This document shows, piece after piece, positions 26,235 through 37,744 of a stretch of 50,498 bases of DNA. Made by a program: the position numbers and the translations under genes. The notes under the pieces are model-generated. The model saw only the letters and a program-made list of their open reading frames with translations. It had not been told where the DNA came from and did not search any database. How positions within the stretch are numbered: position 1 is the stretch's first letter; every line of letters starts with the position of its first letter. The DNA is from Cyanobacteriota bacterium SRBZ.bins.94.201705 (lineage in GTDB: Bacteria > Cyanobacteriota > Cyanobacteriia > Cyanobacteriales > Cyanobacteriaceae). The stretch spans positions 1-50,498 of the forward strand of contig JAUQQP010000010.1 in assembly GCA_030549855.1 (NCBI GenBank), read 5' to 3'.

Positions 26235-27419
26235 TCAAACAATAAAATACTCTTTTATCCCCCGAGACTCCTTTTTTATTTCTATCTGAAACTCGAAATT
26301 TTCTGCCACCTTAAATCTTTGAATAGCTATACAGTTATCTTTTTCTCTTGCTTTAATTTGTTTTAGAATTTCGCCATATTTAGACAGTAAAATCAACTGG
26401 GTAGATGGGGGGATATACAGGTTTCCACCTCCTGGATACAATTCCACTTTTACTGCAAATTTACCTGCTTCCTCCTTGCTTACTTCCAGACACAAAAACA
26501 GTTTACAATCGCCTATTTCTACTTGCTTACACCTCACCAGCTTTTTGTCAAAACTGCGGAGGCCAGTGGCGAATATACCTAGTTTCTCGGGAGGTTGCCA
26601 GGATTCGGTTAAGGAATTTTTTAGCCACTTTCTTATGACAGTAACGGCATTTTTAGCTAGAGGTTGGCAACCAATCCTGGCTTGAGCTATTTTTGTGATA
26701 TATTCCCGATTTTCTAGTAGATATGCCCAGATTTTAAATGGCAATTCTAACCTAGGGTATACATCAGGATTTGCTAACCGGGAAATTAAATTTTCCGCAT
26801 GATTAGAGTCTATAGCCGGCAGAGGCTCAACCTCCTGTCTTGTGATTTCCTCTGGACAAAATTCTAGGATGGCCCCTAAGATACCTGGGGGGAATAATTC
26901 ATTTTTTGATACAACATAACACCTTTCTTCGTAGGAGAGAAATGCCTGTTGTTTAAGCCTTTTGTGAGTAGTAAAACCCAGGATTCTCAGCCAATGCTCA
27001 TCAGGATTAACCTCAGAAATGATATAATAGTCGCCCAGCCAGCTAGGGATATCTACCCATTCCTGAGGGATATATACCTCCTCATCATCGAGGATTTCCG
27101 TAGGCAAAAGAATTAATCTTCTCTCGCCAATATTTACAGCTGTGCCGTTTAACAATACCCAGACAGATTCTAACACCTCCATGGGAGCAGTGTGAGGATG
27201 GAGAGAGTATTCCTGTTGTAGGTAGTGGCAGAAGGTTTCCCACAGGAGGCGATTAAGATACACCTGCCACCGGCTAACGGCGTCGGGGATATACTCACTC
27301 CTTTTCCAGGCTTTTTCTGGTAACTGGGAAGGAATTTCCAGATATAATTGTTGTTGAGGGTCGGGTATTAGGGTTAACACCGGTCTATTTTTTTCATTCA
27401 CCTTATTGCTTTCTCTCAC
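26235..27419 (-). CDS. DUF1822 family protein (cyanobacterial)
   Basis: A 394-residue soluble protein found, as far as I know, essentially in cyanobacteria. Family-like features are the N-terminal RWQVYLNRLLWETFCHYLQ, the central LPTEILDDEEVYIPQEWVDI with WLGDYYIISEVNPDEHWLRI, the TTHKRLKQQA segment and the C-terminal beta-rich VELYPGGGNLYIPPSTQLIL. No known function. It is convergent with the DUF58 gene, and lies downstream of recN on the same strand across 115 bases. Confidence 0.8.
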   Translation of the reverse strand: MRESNKVNEKNRPVLTLIPDPQQQLYLEIPSQLPEKAWKRSEYIPDAVSRWQVYLNRLLWETFCHYLQQEYSLHPHTAPMEVLESVWVLLNGTAVNIGERRLILLPTEILDDEEVYIPQEWVDIPSWLGDYYIISEVNPDEHWLRILGFTTHKRLKQQAFLSYEERCYVVSKNELFPPGILGAILEFCPEEITRQEVEPLPAIDSNHAENLISRLANPDVYPRLELPFKIWAYLLENREYITKIAQARIGCQPLAKNAVTVIRKWLKNSLTESWQPPEKLGIFATGLRSFDKKLVRCKQVEIGDCKLFLCLEVSKEEAGKFAVKVELYPGGGNLYIPPSTQLILLSKYGEILKQIKAREKDNCIAIQRFKVAENFEFQIEIKKESRGIKEYFIV

Positions 27420-27534
27420 AAGTTTTTATAGAATCCCTTGTATCAGGGAATGCTATAGATAAAGCTGTAAGCAATTGTGTATACAGGTTCTAACTAGGGT
27501 GTGTGGGAAGGAAGCAGTAAGGGGGGATTGTCAA

Positions 27535-29271
27535 TCATAAACCTGTATTCTTCTTACGTGCGGCTGTTGCCAGGAGGGAGTCGGCAAAAGCCATAGCCTC
27601 TTGTGCGGAGTTTCCCCCGGTTAATTCTGCCAATTCTCGTTTGCGAGGTTCTTCATGTTCTAGGTGTATTACGCGGATAACAGTGCGAATCTCCTGGGTG
27701 TCGGGGGATTGGGTTAATTGTTTTTCCACCCGGAAGTGGTAGTCAGCCATAGCAGCTACTAAGGGTTGGTGGGTGACGCACAAAACCTGATGGTGACGAC
27801 TGAGTTGATGGAGTTTGTCGGCGATGGCTTGGGCTATTTTACCAGAAACCCCGGTGTCGATTTCGTCAAAGATAAGGGTTTTGGGGGAAAAGTTGCTATG
27901 GTTGGAGGAGAAACAGGATTTCAATGCCAGTAGGAAGCGACTCATTTCCCCGCCGGAGGCGATAGCGGCAAGGGGTTGTAATGCCTCACCAGGGTTGGGG
28001 CTAAAGTAGAATTCTACCTCGTCGGCGCCAGTGTTACTGGGGTTGGTAGGGGTTATTTTACATTGAAATTGCACCTTGGCCATTCCCAGGGGTTTTAACT
28101 CTTCCGTCAACTGTTTTTCTAACTTTCTAGCAGCCTCTTGTCTCATAAGGGTGAGTTGGTGACATTTTTCCCTAAAAGAAGCCTCTGCTGCCTGGTATTC
28201 CTTTTCCAATTTTTCAACAGACTGACTATTGTCTGTCAAAGTCCTTAATTCCTGTTGTAGCTTATGATAGTAATCAATAACTTCGGCCAAAGAGGTGCCG
28301 TATTTGCGGCAAATGCGCTTTAGTAGTCTTATTCTCTCTTCTACCTCTTCCAAACGCTCAGGATTAGCTTCTAGAGATTCCGCATAACTGTAAAGCTGAT
28401 GTCCAGCCTCTGTTACCTGATGGAGGGCCGATTCTACCATTTCTAGTATAACAGCTAATTGCTTGTCATAGCTGACCATCTGGGTGAGAATTTTTTGGGC
28501 TTGGCTGAGAATATCTGCCGCTGCCTCAGTTTGGTCACAATCCCTTTGATAAAGTAGCTGATAGGCCTGATAAGCCAATTGTTGTAATTCTACCACATGG
28601 GTGAGACGTGCACTCTCTATTTCCAGCTGGGTTAACTCATCAGGGGATTGTAACTGGGCACTAGCCAATTCTTTGATTTGATGGCTAATTAAATCCAAAC
28701 GTTGTAGTCTTTCCCTTTCCCACTGTTGATAGGATAGCAATCTAGCTAAGGCTTCTTGCCTAGCATTAAAAGCCTCAGATACCAGTTGTCTTTGTGCCAA
28801 CAATTCCTTGCCACCGTAGTTATCCAGTAAATCCCTTTGACTGGCGGCGGAAAACAATTGCCCAGTTTCGCCTTGGGCGGTAAATTCTAAGAGGAGACTA
28901 CGGAGTTGGAGAAGAAGACTCTTATTAACCAGGGTACCATTGAGACGACAGCGGGAGCGGAAGTTATCCTTGCCTGCAATCAACTCCCTACTACAGACTA
29001 GAGTGTCATCCTCAAGACAGTCTATTTCCTGAGACTGCAACCAGGAGTATAAATAGGGGTTAAGGGAGAAGGTAGCCTCGATTACAGCCTTTTTGGCACC
29101 ACTGCGAATCATTCGCTGATGGACTTTGCCACCCAATACCACATCAATAGCTTCTAGGATGATGGATTTGCCTGCCCCTGTTTCTCCCGTCAAGACATTT
29201 AAACCCCTTCCCAATTCTAACTCCAAATGTTCCACTAGGGCGAAATTGTCAATGCGTATGGTCATTAACAT
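27535..29271 (-). CDS. recN: DNA repair protein RecN
   Basis: An SMC-like ATPase that acts on double-strand breaks. The 578 residues have an N-terminal ABC half with Walker A GETGAGKS (about 28-35), long coiled-coil arms (about 150-370), and a C-terminal half with the ABC signature ASGGEMSRFLLALK, Walker B TLIFDEIDTGVSG and the switch histidine in VLCVTHQPLVAA. Length is normal. It is divergent from secG by 117 bases. A second in-frame ATG two codons later (M3) could be the true start. Confidence 0.95.
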   Translation of the reverse strand: MLMTIRIDNFALVEHLELELGRGLNVLTGETGAGKSIILEAIDVVLGGKVHQRMIRSGAKKAVIEATFSLNPYLYSWLQSQEIDCLEDDTLVCSRELIAGKDNFRSRCRLNGTLVNKSLLLQLRSLLLEFTAQGETGQLFSAASQRDLLDNYGGKELLAQRQLVSEAFNARQEALARLLSYQQWERERLQRLDLISHQIKELASAQLQSPDELTQLEIESARLTHVVELQQLAYQAYQLLYQRDCDQTEAAADILSQAQKILTQMVSYDKQLAVILEMVESALHQVTEAGHQLYSYAESLEANPERLEEVEERIRLLKRICRKYGTSLAEVIDYYHKLQQELRTLTDNSQSVEKLEKEYQAAEASFREKCHQLTLMRQEAARKLEKQLTEELKPLGMAKVQFQCKITPTNPSNTGADEVEFYFSPNPGEALQPLAAIASGGEMSRFLLALKSCFSSNHSNFSPKTLIFDEIDTGVSGKIAQAIADKLHQLSRHHQVLCVTHQPLVAAMADYHFRVEKQLTQSPDTQEIRTVIRVIHLEHEEPRKRELAELTGGNSAQEAMAFADSLLATAARKKNTGL

Positions 29272-29330
29272 TGTGTTTGTTTGGTGATAGCCCCTTCTGG
29301 TTGCTACTCCATGTTATACTATCACTAGGT

Positions 29331-29336
29331 TATAAT
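29331..29336 (+). promoter_or_regulatory. Probable -10 element of secG
   Basis: A TATAAT box 52 bases before the secG start in the recN-secG gap. The region 17 bases upstream does not match TTGACA, so confidence is limited. Confidence 0.4.
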
Positions 29337-29388
29337 GGCCACTGGTGACCGTTTTTACTGTACACCCTTTTTGGCATACTAAAGACAA

Positions 29389-29619
29389 ATGACAGTTTAT
29401 CAGATAGTCCATGCCATTTGGCTAGTATCGGCGATTTTTTTGATCATCCTAGTATTGTTACATTCTCCTAAGGGAGATGGTATTGGGGGGATAGGGGGAC
29501 AGGCGCAACTGTTTACTAGTGCGAAAAGTGCCGAAGCTGCCCTCAACCGGGTTACTTGGATTCTCGGTATTACCTTTATTCTAATGACAATAGTATTAAG
29601 TGCCGGCTGGGTGAAATAA
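29389..29619 (+). CDS. secG: Preprotein translocase subunit SecG
   Basis: Small membrane partner of SecYE. The 76 residues have two hydrophobic helices (about 4-23 and 56-74) joined by the family loop HSPKGDGIGGIGGQAQLF, with SAKSAEAALNRVTWILG. Length is typical for SecG in cyanobacteria. It stands alone between divergent recN and the convergent pentapeptide gene. Confidence 0.93.
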   Translation: MTVYQIVHAIWLVSAIFLIILVLLHSPKGDGIGGIGGQAQLFTSAKSAEAALNRVTWILGITFILMTIVLSAGWVK

Positions 29620-29643
29620 AGGCTAGGGGGAGAAACAGGAGGG

Positions 29644-29662
29644 AAAAAGGGGGCACCCCCCC
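29644..29662 (-). terminator. Possible terminator of the pentapeptide gene
   Basis: On the minus strand a G-run and a C-run around TG form a short GC stem followed by five T residues (29644-29648), six bases after the stop of the pentapeptide gene. The stem is short and needs a small loop. Confidence 0.45.
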
Positions 29663-29668
29663 TGGGGA

Positions 29669-30175
29669 TTATGGACAACCTAGGGATTGACGGGTGCTGG
29701 CGCCAGTGACAGGGTTGATGCCCTTTGCCCGTTTACACAGTTGGATGACTTGGTCTTTGTCCAAGATAGCCATGGTGAAGTCGGCACCGTCTATTTTAGC
29801 ATCCTTGAAGGTGGTGCGCTTCATGATGGCCTCTCGGAGTATAGCATCTGTGAGGTCAGCTTTGTCAAAACTGGTAACATAAGTTAATATATTGCTCATG
29901 TCGGCGCCATGGAAGTTAGCCTCCTCAGCCACGACGCCGTTAAAAACAGCACCAGTCAAGTCACTGTTGCTGAAATTGGCCTTTATTAGTTTTACCTTGG
30001 TGAAGTCTGCCGACTGAAGATTGCGGGAGGAGAAGTCTTCGCCGCTTAAATCCTTACTTTCGAAGGTAGAGGTGACGGCGGAGGAACTTGCTGCCAAGAC
30101 GGTTTTGGCACTGGTTATCATTATCAGGGAGACTATTAGGAAGATGACAGCAAGACGGGCTATCAGGGTTTTCAT
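29669..30175 (-). CDS. Exported pentapeptide-repeat protein
   Basis: A 168-residue precursor with a signal peptide (about 1-28, [19 protein letters not shown] then KTVLAA) and a right-handed quadrilateral beta-helix region of A(D/N)LxX pentapeptides: [39 protein letters not shown] and [13 protein letters not shown]. The C-terminal tail holds two cysteines (C152 and C167). This layout resembles thylakoid-lumen pentapeptide proteins. ATG at 30175 is chosen since the open frame to 30295 would overlap ahcY and hide the signal peptide. Confidence 0.85.
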   Translation of the reverse strand: MKTLIARLAVIFLIVSLIMITSAKTVLAASSSAVTSTFESKDLSGEDFSSRNLQSADFTKVKLIKANFSNSDLTGAVFNGVVAEEANFHGADMSNILTYVTSFDKADLTDAILREAIMKRTTFKDAKIDGADFTMAILDKDQVIQLCKRAKGINPVTGASTRQSLGCP

Positions 30176-30200
30176 AGGTGTACTTGTAGGATTAAAAACT

Positions 30201-31484
<1,284 letters not shown>

Positions 31485-31694
31485 TTAGTGCTCAATAAAA
31501 GTTTACATTCCCCATCATACCCGATTCTGGTACGTCATTATGTTAATTGTCCGGGAAGAGGGCCGGTTTTTCTCCCGCCTCACCCTAGGGGGAAAACAAC
31601 CTCCATCCCTAATCCTTCTTACCCAGTCCCCATAGAAAAAAACCATTGTTAGACTAATATTAGAAGAGAAGCGCACAAATCCCTGTCTGTTGTC

Positions 31695-34600
31695 ATGAAT
31701 CCACTAAATCGAGCCCATCAACAGTTGTTAGATGAAGCCCCCGAACTGTTGCAAGAAATAGAAAATAAATTAATAGGGTTACAAGCCAATGACACAAGCC
31801 GGGTAGAAGAGTTACTACAGGCCATTCAATCTTTGAAACAAAAACTGGCCAATGGGGGTTTAATTCATTTTACCAGAGCGGTACACCGACTGGAAAACCT
31901 GTTGAAAGCCCTGTGTCATAATCATGTGACAATAGACACCTCCCTAGAGAGTTTGTTGTTGGAGGCGTTTGACTGTATAGCCATCCCTCTGAGGGAGGAC
32001 TTTAAGTGTGGTAAAATCCCCCCACCCTCTCAAACGGTAGACGGAAAAATAGAAGAAATCTGGCGGCAAATAGAGACTAGGTTAGCAGAGGGAAGAAACA
32101 ACAATGGTTCTCATTTTCAGGGGCAAGACTGGGACACAGACATAGTAGTAGAATTGTTTACGGGGGATGTGGCTCGAGTAATTGACAACCTGAGGGGATT
32201 AGTGGCGCAGGAAGAAGACAGTTATGCCAAAAGACAACAGTTACAACAATGGTTGGATAGTCTGGAAAGCATTGCCCAGGTGACAGAATTGCCAGGCTTC
32301 TCTCTGATTGTCTCTGTAGCAAAGGAAGCCCTAGAAAAACACCCCCATCAGGTTAATACTATTGCCTCCCTCCTAATAGAGGATTTAGAGAGAAGTCTAA
32401 TGGCAGTGTTAGCGGGAGACAGACAACAGGGAGGGGCGCCTTCTAGTGGTCTTTTGGCTTTGGGGGAATCTGAAACCCCCAAGGAGACACAAGTAGAGGC
32501 AACAGCTTATAGGACTAAAGGGGAGAGGAAGGTAGAAGAATTTTCTTATGTGTCAGACACGGTTAGCATAGATGAACCGATGTATGAATTGTTCATGGCG
32601 GAGGTGCCAGAATTACTGGATACCATTGAACATGGCTTGCTTTCCCTGAAAACGGAAAAGACTACTGCCCGTGTCAACGAAATCATGAGGGCAGCACATT
32701 CCCTCAAGGGAGGGGCCGCCAGTGTTGGCCTCCATGGTATAAAAGATTTGGCACACCGTCTAGAGGATTATATCAAGGCCCTTTTTAGTGAACAAGTAGT
32801 ATTTGACGACGAACTGGAATCCCTCTTCCTCTCTGCCTTTGATTGTCTCAAAAATGCTCTTTTGGAACAACAGTCTACCGGTAGATATTCTCATCGCTGG
32901 CAGGAAGAAGCAGAGGCCGTCTGGACACAACTGGAGGCCAAATTGGGTAGTATAGAAGACATTCCTTCCTTCATCCCTTCCTCCAGTGACTTGGGTGTGG
33001 ATATTATTAAATCCCTCTTTGAGGTGGATGTCCCTCAGATTATTCAACAACTACAAGAGCATCTACAAAACACCCCCACCTCCCAACTCCCTGCGGCTGT
33101 CTCCCCCCTTCTAGATGTCCTCATGGGCTTTGGTGAATTGGGCAATGAGAAGCAATTGAAGCAGATTGTCAATAGGACCAGGGAGGCTATTGCAAGTAAT
33201 ACTCAGGAGACGAGAGAAGCCATAAGCCACCTCCTAGAAGATTTGATAAGTCTGAGGGAGAAATACATAGGCGGAGAAACTGCAGCGGAAAAAACCCCTG
33301 ACTGGCAAGAGTTAATGGAAGAGGTAAACAACAGTGTGGACAAAATGGAGTTGGAAGATACAACGGAAGAAACAGGAGAAAGTCCCGACTTTTTGTCCCT
33401 CTTGGAGGATTCCCAACAAGAAGAGTTGCAAGCCCAGTCCTATCAATTTTTCCTAGAAGAAGCCCCAGAATTAATTGCCATTATTGACAGCAAATTAGAG
33501 AAAGTTTTCCAAGAAAGGAATATAAGTGACATCAACGAGGCGGCAAGGGCAGCCCATTCTCTCAAGGGAGGGGCAAGGACTGCCGGGTTGGAAGACTTGG
33601 CTACTATTGCCTTGAGGGTGGAAAAGAGTCTAAAAGCCCTTTTTAATGATAATATACCCTTAGACGAAAAAATGCAAGCCTACCTGCGGGAGCTCTACGG
33701 GCTACTGCGGCAGGCGGTTTTAGCAAGGCTGGAAAGGACAGAGTTTGACGAGAAAACGGCAGTAGAAATAGTTAATAGCAAGTGGGCGGAATTTGAGGGA
33801 GAATACGGGGAAGAAATAGCAAAAGCGGAGGAATACCTGCCTTCCTCCAGCGATTTGGGGGTAGATATAGCTTCCTCCTTGTTTGAAATTGATGTGCCCC
33901 AGGGGATTGCCACTCTCCAAACGGCCCTAGAAACGGAAGACGACGCAACCCTGATAAATACAGTCACCAGCCAACTGGAAGTATTCACCGGCTTCGGGGA
34001 AATGTTAGGCCTCCCGGGCTTTGTCTCTATATGTCAGACGGCACAAAAAGCTTTGCAACAATACCCCCAGAGGGTGAGAGAAATTACCTCGGCGTTGATA
34101 GAAAACCTGCAACAGGCACAAGCCCAAGTCCTAGCAGGCGATCGCACCAGGGGGGGTGAGGTGAGTGCCTCCCTACAAGCCCTCTTGTCTCCCCCCTCTA
34201 GCCCCTCTGTCGCCGAAAAACCAGTAGATACCAGTGATCCAGCCTATGGTTTCTTTGTAGAGGAGGCGCCGGAATTACTGCAAGTCATAGAAAGTGGCTT
34301 GCTTACTCTTCGGGAAGACAGAAGTACAGCTAAAATACACGAGATGATGCGCGCCGCCCACTCCCTCAAGGGGGGTGCAGCCAGTGTCGGTTTGGAAGCT
34401 ATCAAAACCATCGCCCACCAGTTGGAGGACATCTTTAAAGTCCTTTATAATCCGGATATACCCATAGACACCGACTTGGAAACCTGGCTGTTAGAGGGGT
34501 ATGACTGTCTGGCTAATGCCCTCAACACCCAAATAGAAACAGGACAATACAACCCCCAAGAGGCACTGGCTAGGGCAGAACAAATCTGGGCTAAAATCAA

Positions 34601-37600
34601 AACTAAATTGGGGCCTTATCTAGAAAGGGCAGACGACTACATCCCCTCCTCCAGCGATTTGGGCATAGACATGGTAAAATCCATGTTCGAGGTGGATGTG
34701 GCCCAAGAATTAGACCGTCTTAAGGCTGTTGTGGCTAACCCCACCGGCTTACCTCTGGCAGGAGAATTAAGGGCCACCCTGGAAGTCTTTGCCGGCTTCG
34801 GGGAAATGCTTAACCTCCCTGGCTTTGCCGAAATCGCCCGTCTGGGGTTGAAAGCTGTCGAACTACAACCAGATCAAGTTATCAACATAATAAACATAGT
34901 AATCAGGGATGTAGAAAGGGCAAGAGAGGCAGTACTAGCAGGCGATCGTCATCAGGGAGGCCAACCTAGTGAGGAATTAAAACGTCTAGCAGAAGGTAAA
35001 AGCCTGGTGGAAGCAGAAGAAGAAATCCCTGAAGCCGCTGGAGACGAAATCCTGGGCGAGGTTTTGGCTACCCCCGAGGAAATTTTTCCCCCCGTCTACA
35101 GGGAAACCCAAACTGTTGCCAATCCTCTGAGCGAAATCCATTTGTCGACAACAGATATACAAAGTCTAGAACAATTGGATCAAGGCATCCCAGAAGAGGA
35201 AGAAAACCTGCCCGACTTAGAACAGCTCCTTTCTGCCACCATAGAAGTGGATAAGGGGCAAACCATCCCCTCTATTAGTGAAATACTAGCACCCCCCCAA
35301 GAAGGCGAAAAAACAGGGGAAACTACTACCCCCCCACCACAGCAGGGAGAATTACAAGAAGAAGTGCCCTCTTTGGAAGAAGTTTTTGGGGATATATCTG
35401 AAATTGTCCAAGTGTCGGAAGAAACCCCCAGCGAAGAAGAAACCACCGCCGAAAGCAAACCCCCCACTCCTACCATCCCCGAAAGTCACAAGGAAGAAGT
35501 AATCATCCTCTCGGAGGCGGAAAGAGAAGCCTTGTTACGGGCAGAAGGAGTAGAAGAAACTGTTGAATCTATCACTAGAATCTATGAAAAACTACCCCCT
35601 GTAAAGGATATTAGCCAAATCTCCCCCAAAAAAGGCGATTCTGTCCCCAAAAAGGCTACCACAGACAAGACACAGGAAACAAAGGCCGCACCTGTTGCCC
35701 CTAAGACTAATTTAACCATACGGGTGGACCTGGAGCGCCTGGAGAGGATGAATAACCTCATTGGTGAATTGTCTATCACCCGTAATAGTTTATCCCTGCA
35801 AAACGAGAAACTACAAAGTGCCCTCAGGGAATTACTCTCCCGCTTTTCCCAATTCCAACAGATGGCCAATGCCCTCCGGTTATTATCCGATAAAATGTTA
35901 GTCTCCCCCTCTAGATTCACCTCCAAAAAGAGTCATCGTCTAGAAGAAACACTGAATATTTCTGGCGAGGAAGGAGAAGACACTAATCTCACCGCCGCCT
36001 TTGACGTGTTGGAAATGGATCGCTACGACGATCTTTACAGCGTAACTCAAGCCCTGCTGGAACAAATTATCCAGTTAGAAGAGGCGGTGGAAGACATTGC
36101 CCTATATGCCTCTCAATCCGGACAAACCGTAGAAAGTCAAAAACAAATGCTTAACCGCCTAAGGGATGAGTTGATGTGGGCGAGAATGCTTCCCCTGGGC
36201 GAAATCCTCAACCGCTTCCCCCGCGTCTTGCGAGATTTGTCTGTTAAATACAACAAAAAGGTCAATCTTAAACTCAGTGGCACTAATGTACTGGTAGATA
36301 AGGCAGCCCTAGAAAAATTATATGACCCCCTGGTGCACCTGATCCGCAATGCCTTTGACCATGGTATAGAAACCCCGGAAGTCCGTAAACAAAGAGGGAA
36401 GCCGGAAGTAGGTACTATTGAGGTAAGAGCATACCACCAAGGTAATCAGACTATTATTGAGGTAAGAGACGATGGGGGAGGGATTAATCTGGCCAAGGTA
36501 GGACAAAAGGCAGTAGAAAAAGGACTCCTTACACCTGAACAATTGGCGGTTATTAGCAAGGAAAACCTGCTAGACTTGATTTTTGAGCCGGGTTTTTCTA
36601 CCGCCTCTAGTGTAACTGAAATTTCTGGGCGGGGTGTGGGTTTGGATATTGTCCGTTCCCAACTGCGCTCTCTTAAGGGTACAATTGCTGTAGACTCGGA
36701 AGAAGGTCAAGGCACTACTTTCACCCTCCGACTACCCCTCACCCTCACCATCGACAAACTGTTAGTCTTATCCGCTGCTAATCTCTTATATGCAGTGCCT
36801 TCTGATAACATTTTTGAAATCCTGGTGCCAGAAAATCATCAACTAAAAGTCTCTGCTAACCAACGCTGGCTATACTATGAAAACCGCGTCATTCCCCTCT
36901 ACTCCCTCGCCGAGTTGTTGCACTACAACTGCTACTTGCCTCCCACTAACATCAGCCAGAATATAGAAATACTCCCCACTCCCCCAGAATGGAATAAACC
37001 GGTATTGTTAGTCCAGTTGGGGCAAGAATTGTTTGCTATCGAGGTTGATCACCTAGTAAGTGAACAAGAATTGGTCGTCAAACCCTTTGGCACTGCTATT
37101 ACTGCCCCCAGATATACTTACGGCTGTACTATACTCGGTGATGGCACTTTAATCCCCGTCATCAACCCCGTCATTCTCATCTCACACCAACTCCAACTCC
37201 ACCAGTCTACCCCTGTAATCCCCATTAGGAAAGAAAAAGAGGACACCCCCGTAGAATCCACCTCCCCTACCTACCGCAACGGCCATACTGCTACCCCTAC
37301 CACTGTTGCTAAGCCCTTCCAAGTTCAATCTATACTTGTAGTTGATGATAGTGCAGCCATGAGGCGGACTTTAGCCTTGTCTCTGGAAAAGGCTGGCTAT
37401 CGGGTAGTACAGGCTAAGGATGGCAAGGATGCCTTAGATCAACTTTTACAAGGCTTGAATGTGAATCTGATTATCTGTGACATTGAAATGCCTAACATGA
37501 ATGGTTTTGAATTCCTGAGTCAGAGGAGACGTCATCCCGAGTTGAGTAAAATCCCCGTAGCCATGTTAACTTCCCGCAGCAATGAGAAACACCGTCAGTT

Positions 37601-37694
37601 GGCAACCCATCTTGGTGCCAATGCTTACTTCACCAAACCCTATATTGAACAGAAATTCCTAGAGTCTATCCGTAACCTTCTGGCACAAAAGTAA
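31695..37694 (+). CDS. CheA-type hybrid histidine kinase with four Hpt units and a REC domain
   Basis: A 1999-residue chemotaxis-type kinase of the kind linked to type IV pilus motility or phototaxis in cyanobacteria. Hpt-like units: about 1-130 (decayed; QSLKQK replaces the histidine box), 292-415 (H335), 581-700 (H621), 850-975 (H889), the last three with AAHSLKGG. Each is followed by a second module (about 141-250, 423-527, 713-832, 981-1100), mostly starting PSSSDLG and ending LAGDR. Then come an acidic linker (1100-1335), dimerisation domain, HATPase (N1552, DDGGG 1592-1596, GRGVGLDIV), CheW-like domain, and receiver (D1884, D1929, K1981). No che or pil genes are adjacent. Confidence 0.93.
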   Translation: MNPLNRAHQQLLDEAPELLQEIENKLIGLQANDTSRVEELLQAIQSLKQKLANGGLIHFTRAVHRLENLLKALCHNHVTIDTSLESLLLEAFDCIAIPLREDFKCGKIPPPSQTVDGKIEEIWRQIETRLAEGRNNNGSHFQGQDWDTDIVVELFTGDVARVIDNLRGLVAQEEDSYAKRQQLQQWLDSLESIAQVTELPGFSLIVSVAKEALEKHPHQVNTIASLLIEDLERSLMAVLAGDRQQGGAPSSGLLALGESETPKETQVEATAYRTKGERKVEEFSYVSDTVSIDEPMYELFMAEVPELLDTIEHGLLSLKTEKTTARVNEIMRAAHSLKGGAASVGLHGIKDLAHRLEDYIKALFSEQVVFDDELESLFLSAFDCLKNALLEQQSTGRYSHRWQEEAEAVWTQLEAKLGSIEDIPSFIPSSSDLGVDIIKSLFEVDVPQIIQQLQEHLQNTPTSQLPAAVSPLLDVLMGFGELGNEKQLKQIVNRTREAIASNTQETREAISHLLEDLISLREKYIGGETAAEKTPDWQELMEEVNNSVDKMELEDTTEETGESPDFLSLLEDSQQEELQAQSYQFFLEEAPELIAIIDSKLEKVFQERNISDINEAARAAHSLKGGARTAGLEDLATIALRVEKSLKALFNDNIPLDEKMQAYLRELYGLLRQAVLARLERTEFDEKTAVEIVNSKWAEFEGEYGEEIAKAEEYLPSSSDLGVDIASSLFEIDVPQGIATLQTALETEDDATLINTVTSQLEVFTGFGEMLGLPGFVSICQTAQKALQQYPQRVREITSALIENLQQAQAQVLAGDRTRGGEVSASLQALLSPPSSPSVAEKPVDTSDPAYGFFVEEAPELLQVIESGLLTLREDRSTAKIHEMMRAAHSLKGGAASVGLEAIKTIAHQLEDIFKVLYNPDIPIDTDLETWLLEGYDCLANALNTQIETGQYNPQEALARAEQIWAKIKTKLGPYLERADDYIPSSSDLGIDMVKSMFEVDVAQELDRLKAVVANPTGLPLAGELRATLEVFAGFGEMLNLPGFAEIARLGLKAVELQPDQVINIINIVIRDVERAREAVLAGDRHQGGQPSEELKRLAEGKSLVEAEEEIPEAAGDEILGEVLATPEEIFPPVYRETQTVANPLSEIHLSTTDIQSLEQLDQGIPEEEENLPDLEQLLSATIEVDKGQTIPSISEILAPPQEGEKTGETTTPPPQQGELQEEVPSLEEVFGDISEIVQVSEETPSEEETTAESKPPTPTIPESHKEEVIILSEAEREALLRAEGVEETVESITRIYEKLPPVKDISQISPKKGDSVPKKATTDKTQETKAAPVAPKTNLTIRVDLERLERMNNLIGELSITRNSLSLQNEKLQSALRELLSRFSQFQQMANALRLLSDKMLVSPSRFTSKKSHRLEETLNISGEEGEDTNLTAAFDVLEMDRYDDLYSVTQALLEQIIQLEEAVEDIALYASQSGQTVESQKQMLNRLRDELMWARMLPLGEILNRFPRVLRDLSVKYNKKVNLKLSGTNVLVDKAALEKLYDPLVHLIRNAFDHGIETPEVRKQRGKPEVGTIEVRAYHQGNQTIIEVRDDGGGINLAKVGQKAVEKGLLTPEQLAVISKENLLDLIFEPGFSTASSVTEISGRGVGLDIVRSQLRSLKGTIAVDSEEGQGTTFTLRLPLTLTIDKLLVLSAANLLYAVPSDNIFEILVPENHQLKVSANQRWLYYENRVIPLYSLAELLHYNCYLPPTNISQNIEILPTPPEWNKPVLLVQLGQELFAIEVDHLVSEQELVVKPFGTAITAPRYTYGCTILGDGTLIPVINPVILISHQLQLHQSTPVIPIRKEKEDTPVESTSPTYRNGHTATPTTVAKPFQVQSILVVDDSAAMRRTLALSLEKAGYRVVQAKDGKDALDQLLQGLNVNLIICDIEMPNMNGFEFLSQRRRHPELSKIPVAMLTSRSNEKHRQLATHLGANAYFTKPYIEQKFLESIRNLLAQK
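34138..34145. other. HIP1 octamer GCGATCGC
   Basis: The only perfect HIP1 palindrome I noticed by eye in the window, inside the CheA gene at an LAGDR repeat. Many cyanobacteria have HIP1 at high density, so its near absence is a lineage character rather than a feature of this gene. Confidence 0.6.
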
Positions 37695-37744
37695 TATAAG
37701 CCCATGTTATCCTCATTAGTAGTCCCTTTTAATACCATAAAACC

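Noticed and set aside
27505-27530. GGGAAGGAAGCAG motif resembling the SRP RNA helix 8 (GGAAGGAAGCAGC)
   Set aside because: The required 5' partner (GTCAGGTCC) and the flanking stem are absent, so it is not an SRP RNA gene.
31485-31694. SAH-type riboswitch upstream of ahcY
   Set aside because: Only a small imperfect hairpin (31552-31577) is present; the conserved SAH riboswitch segments are missing.
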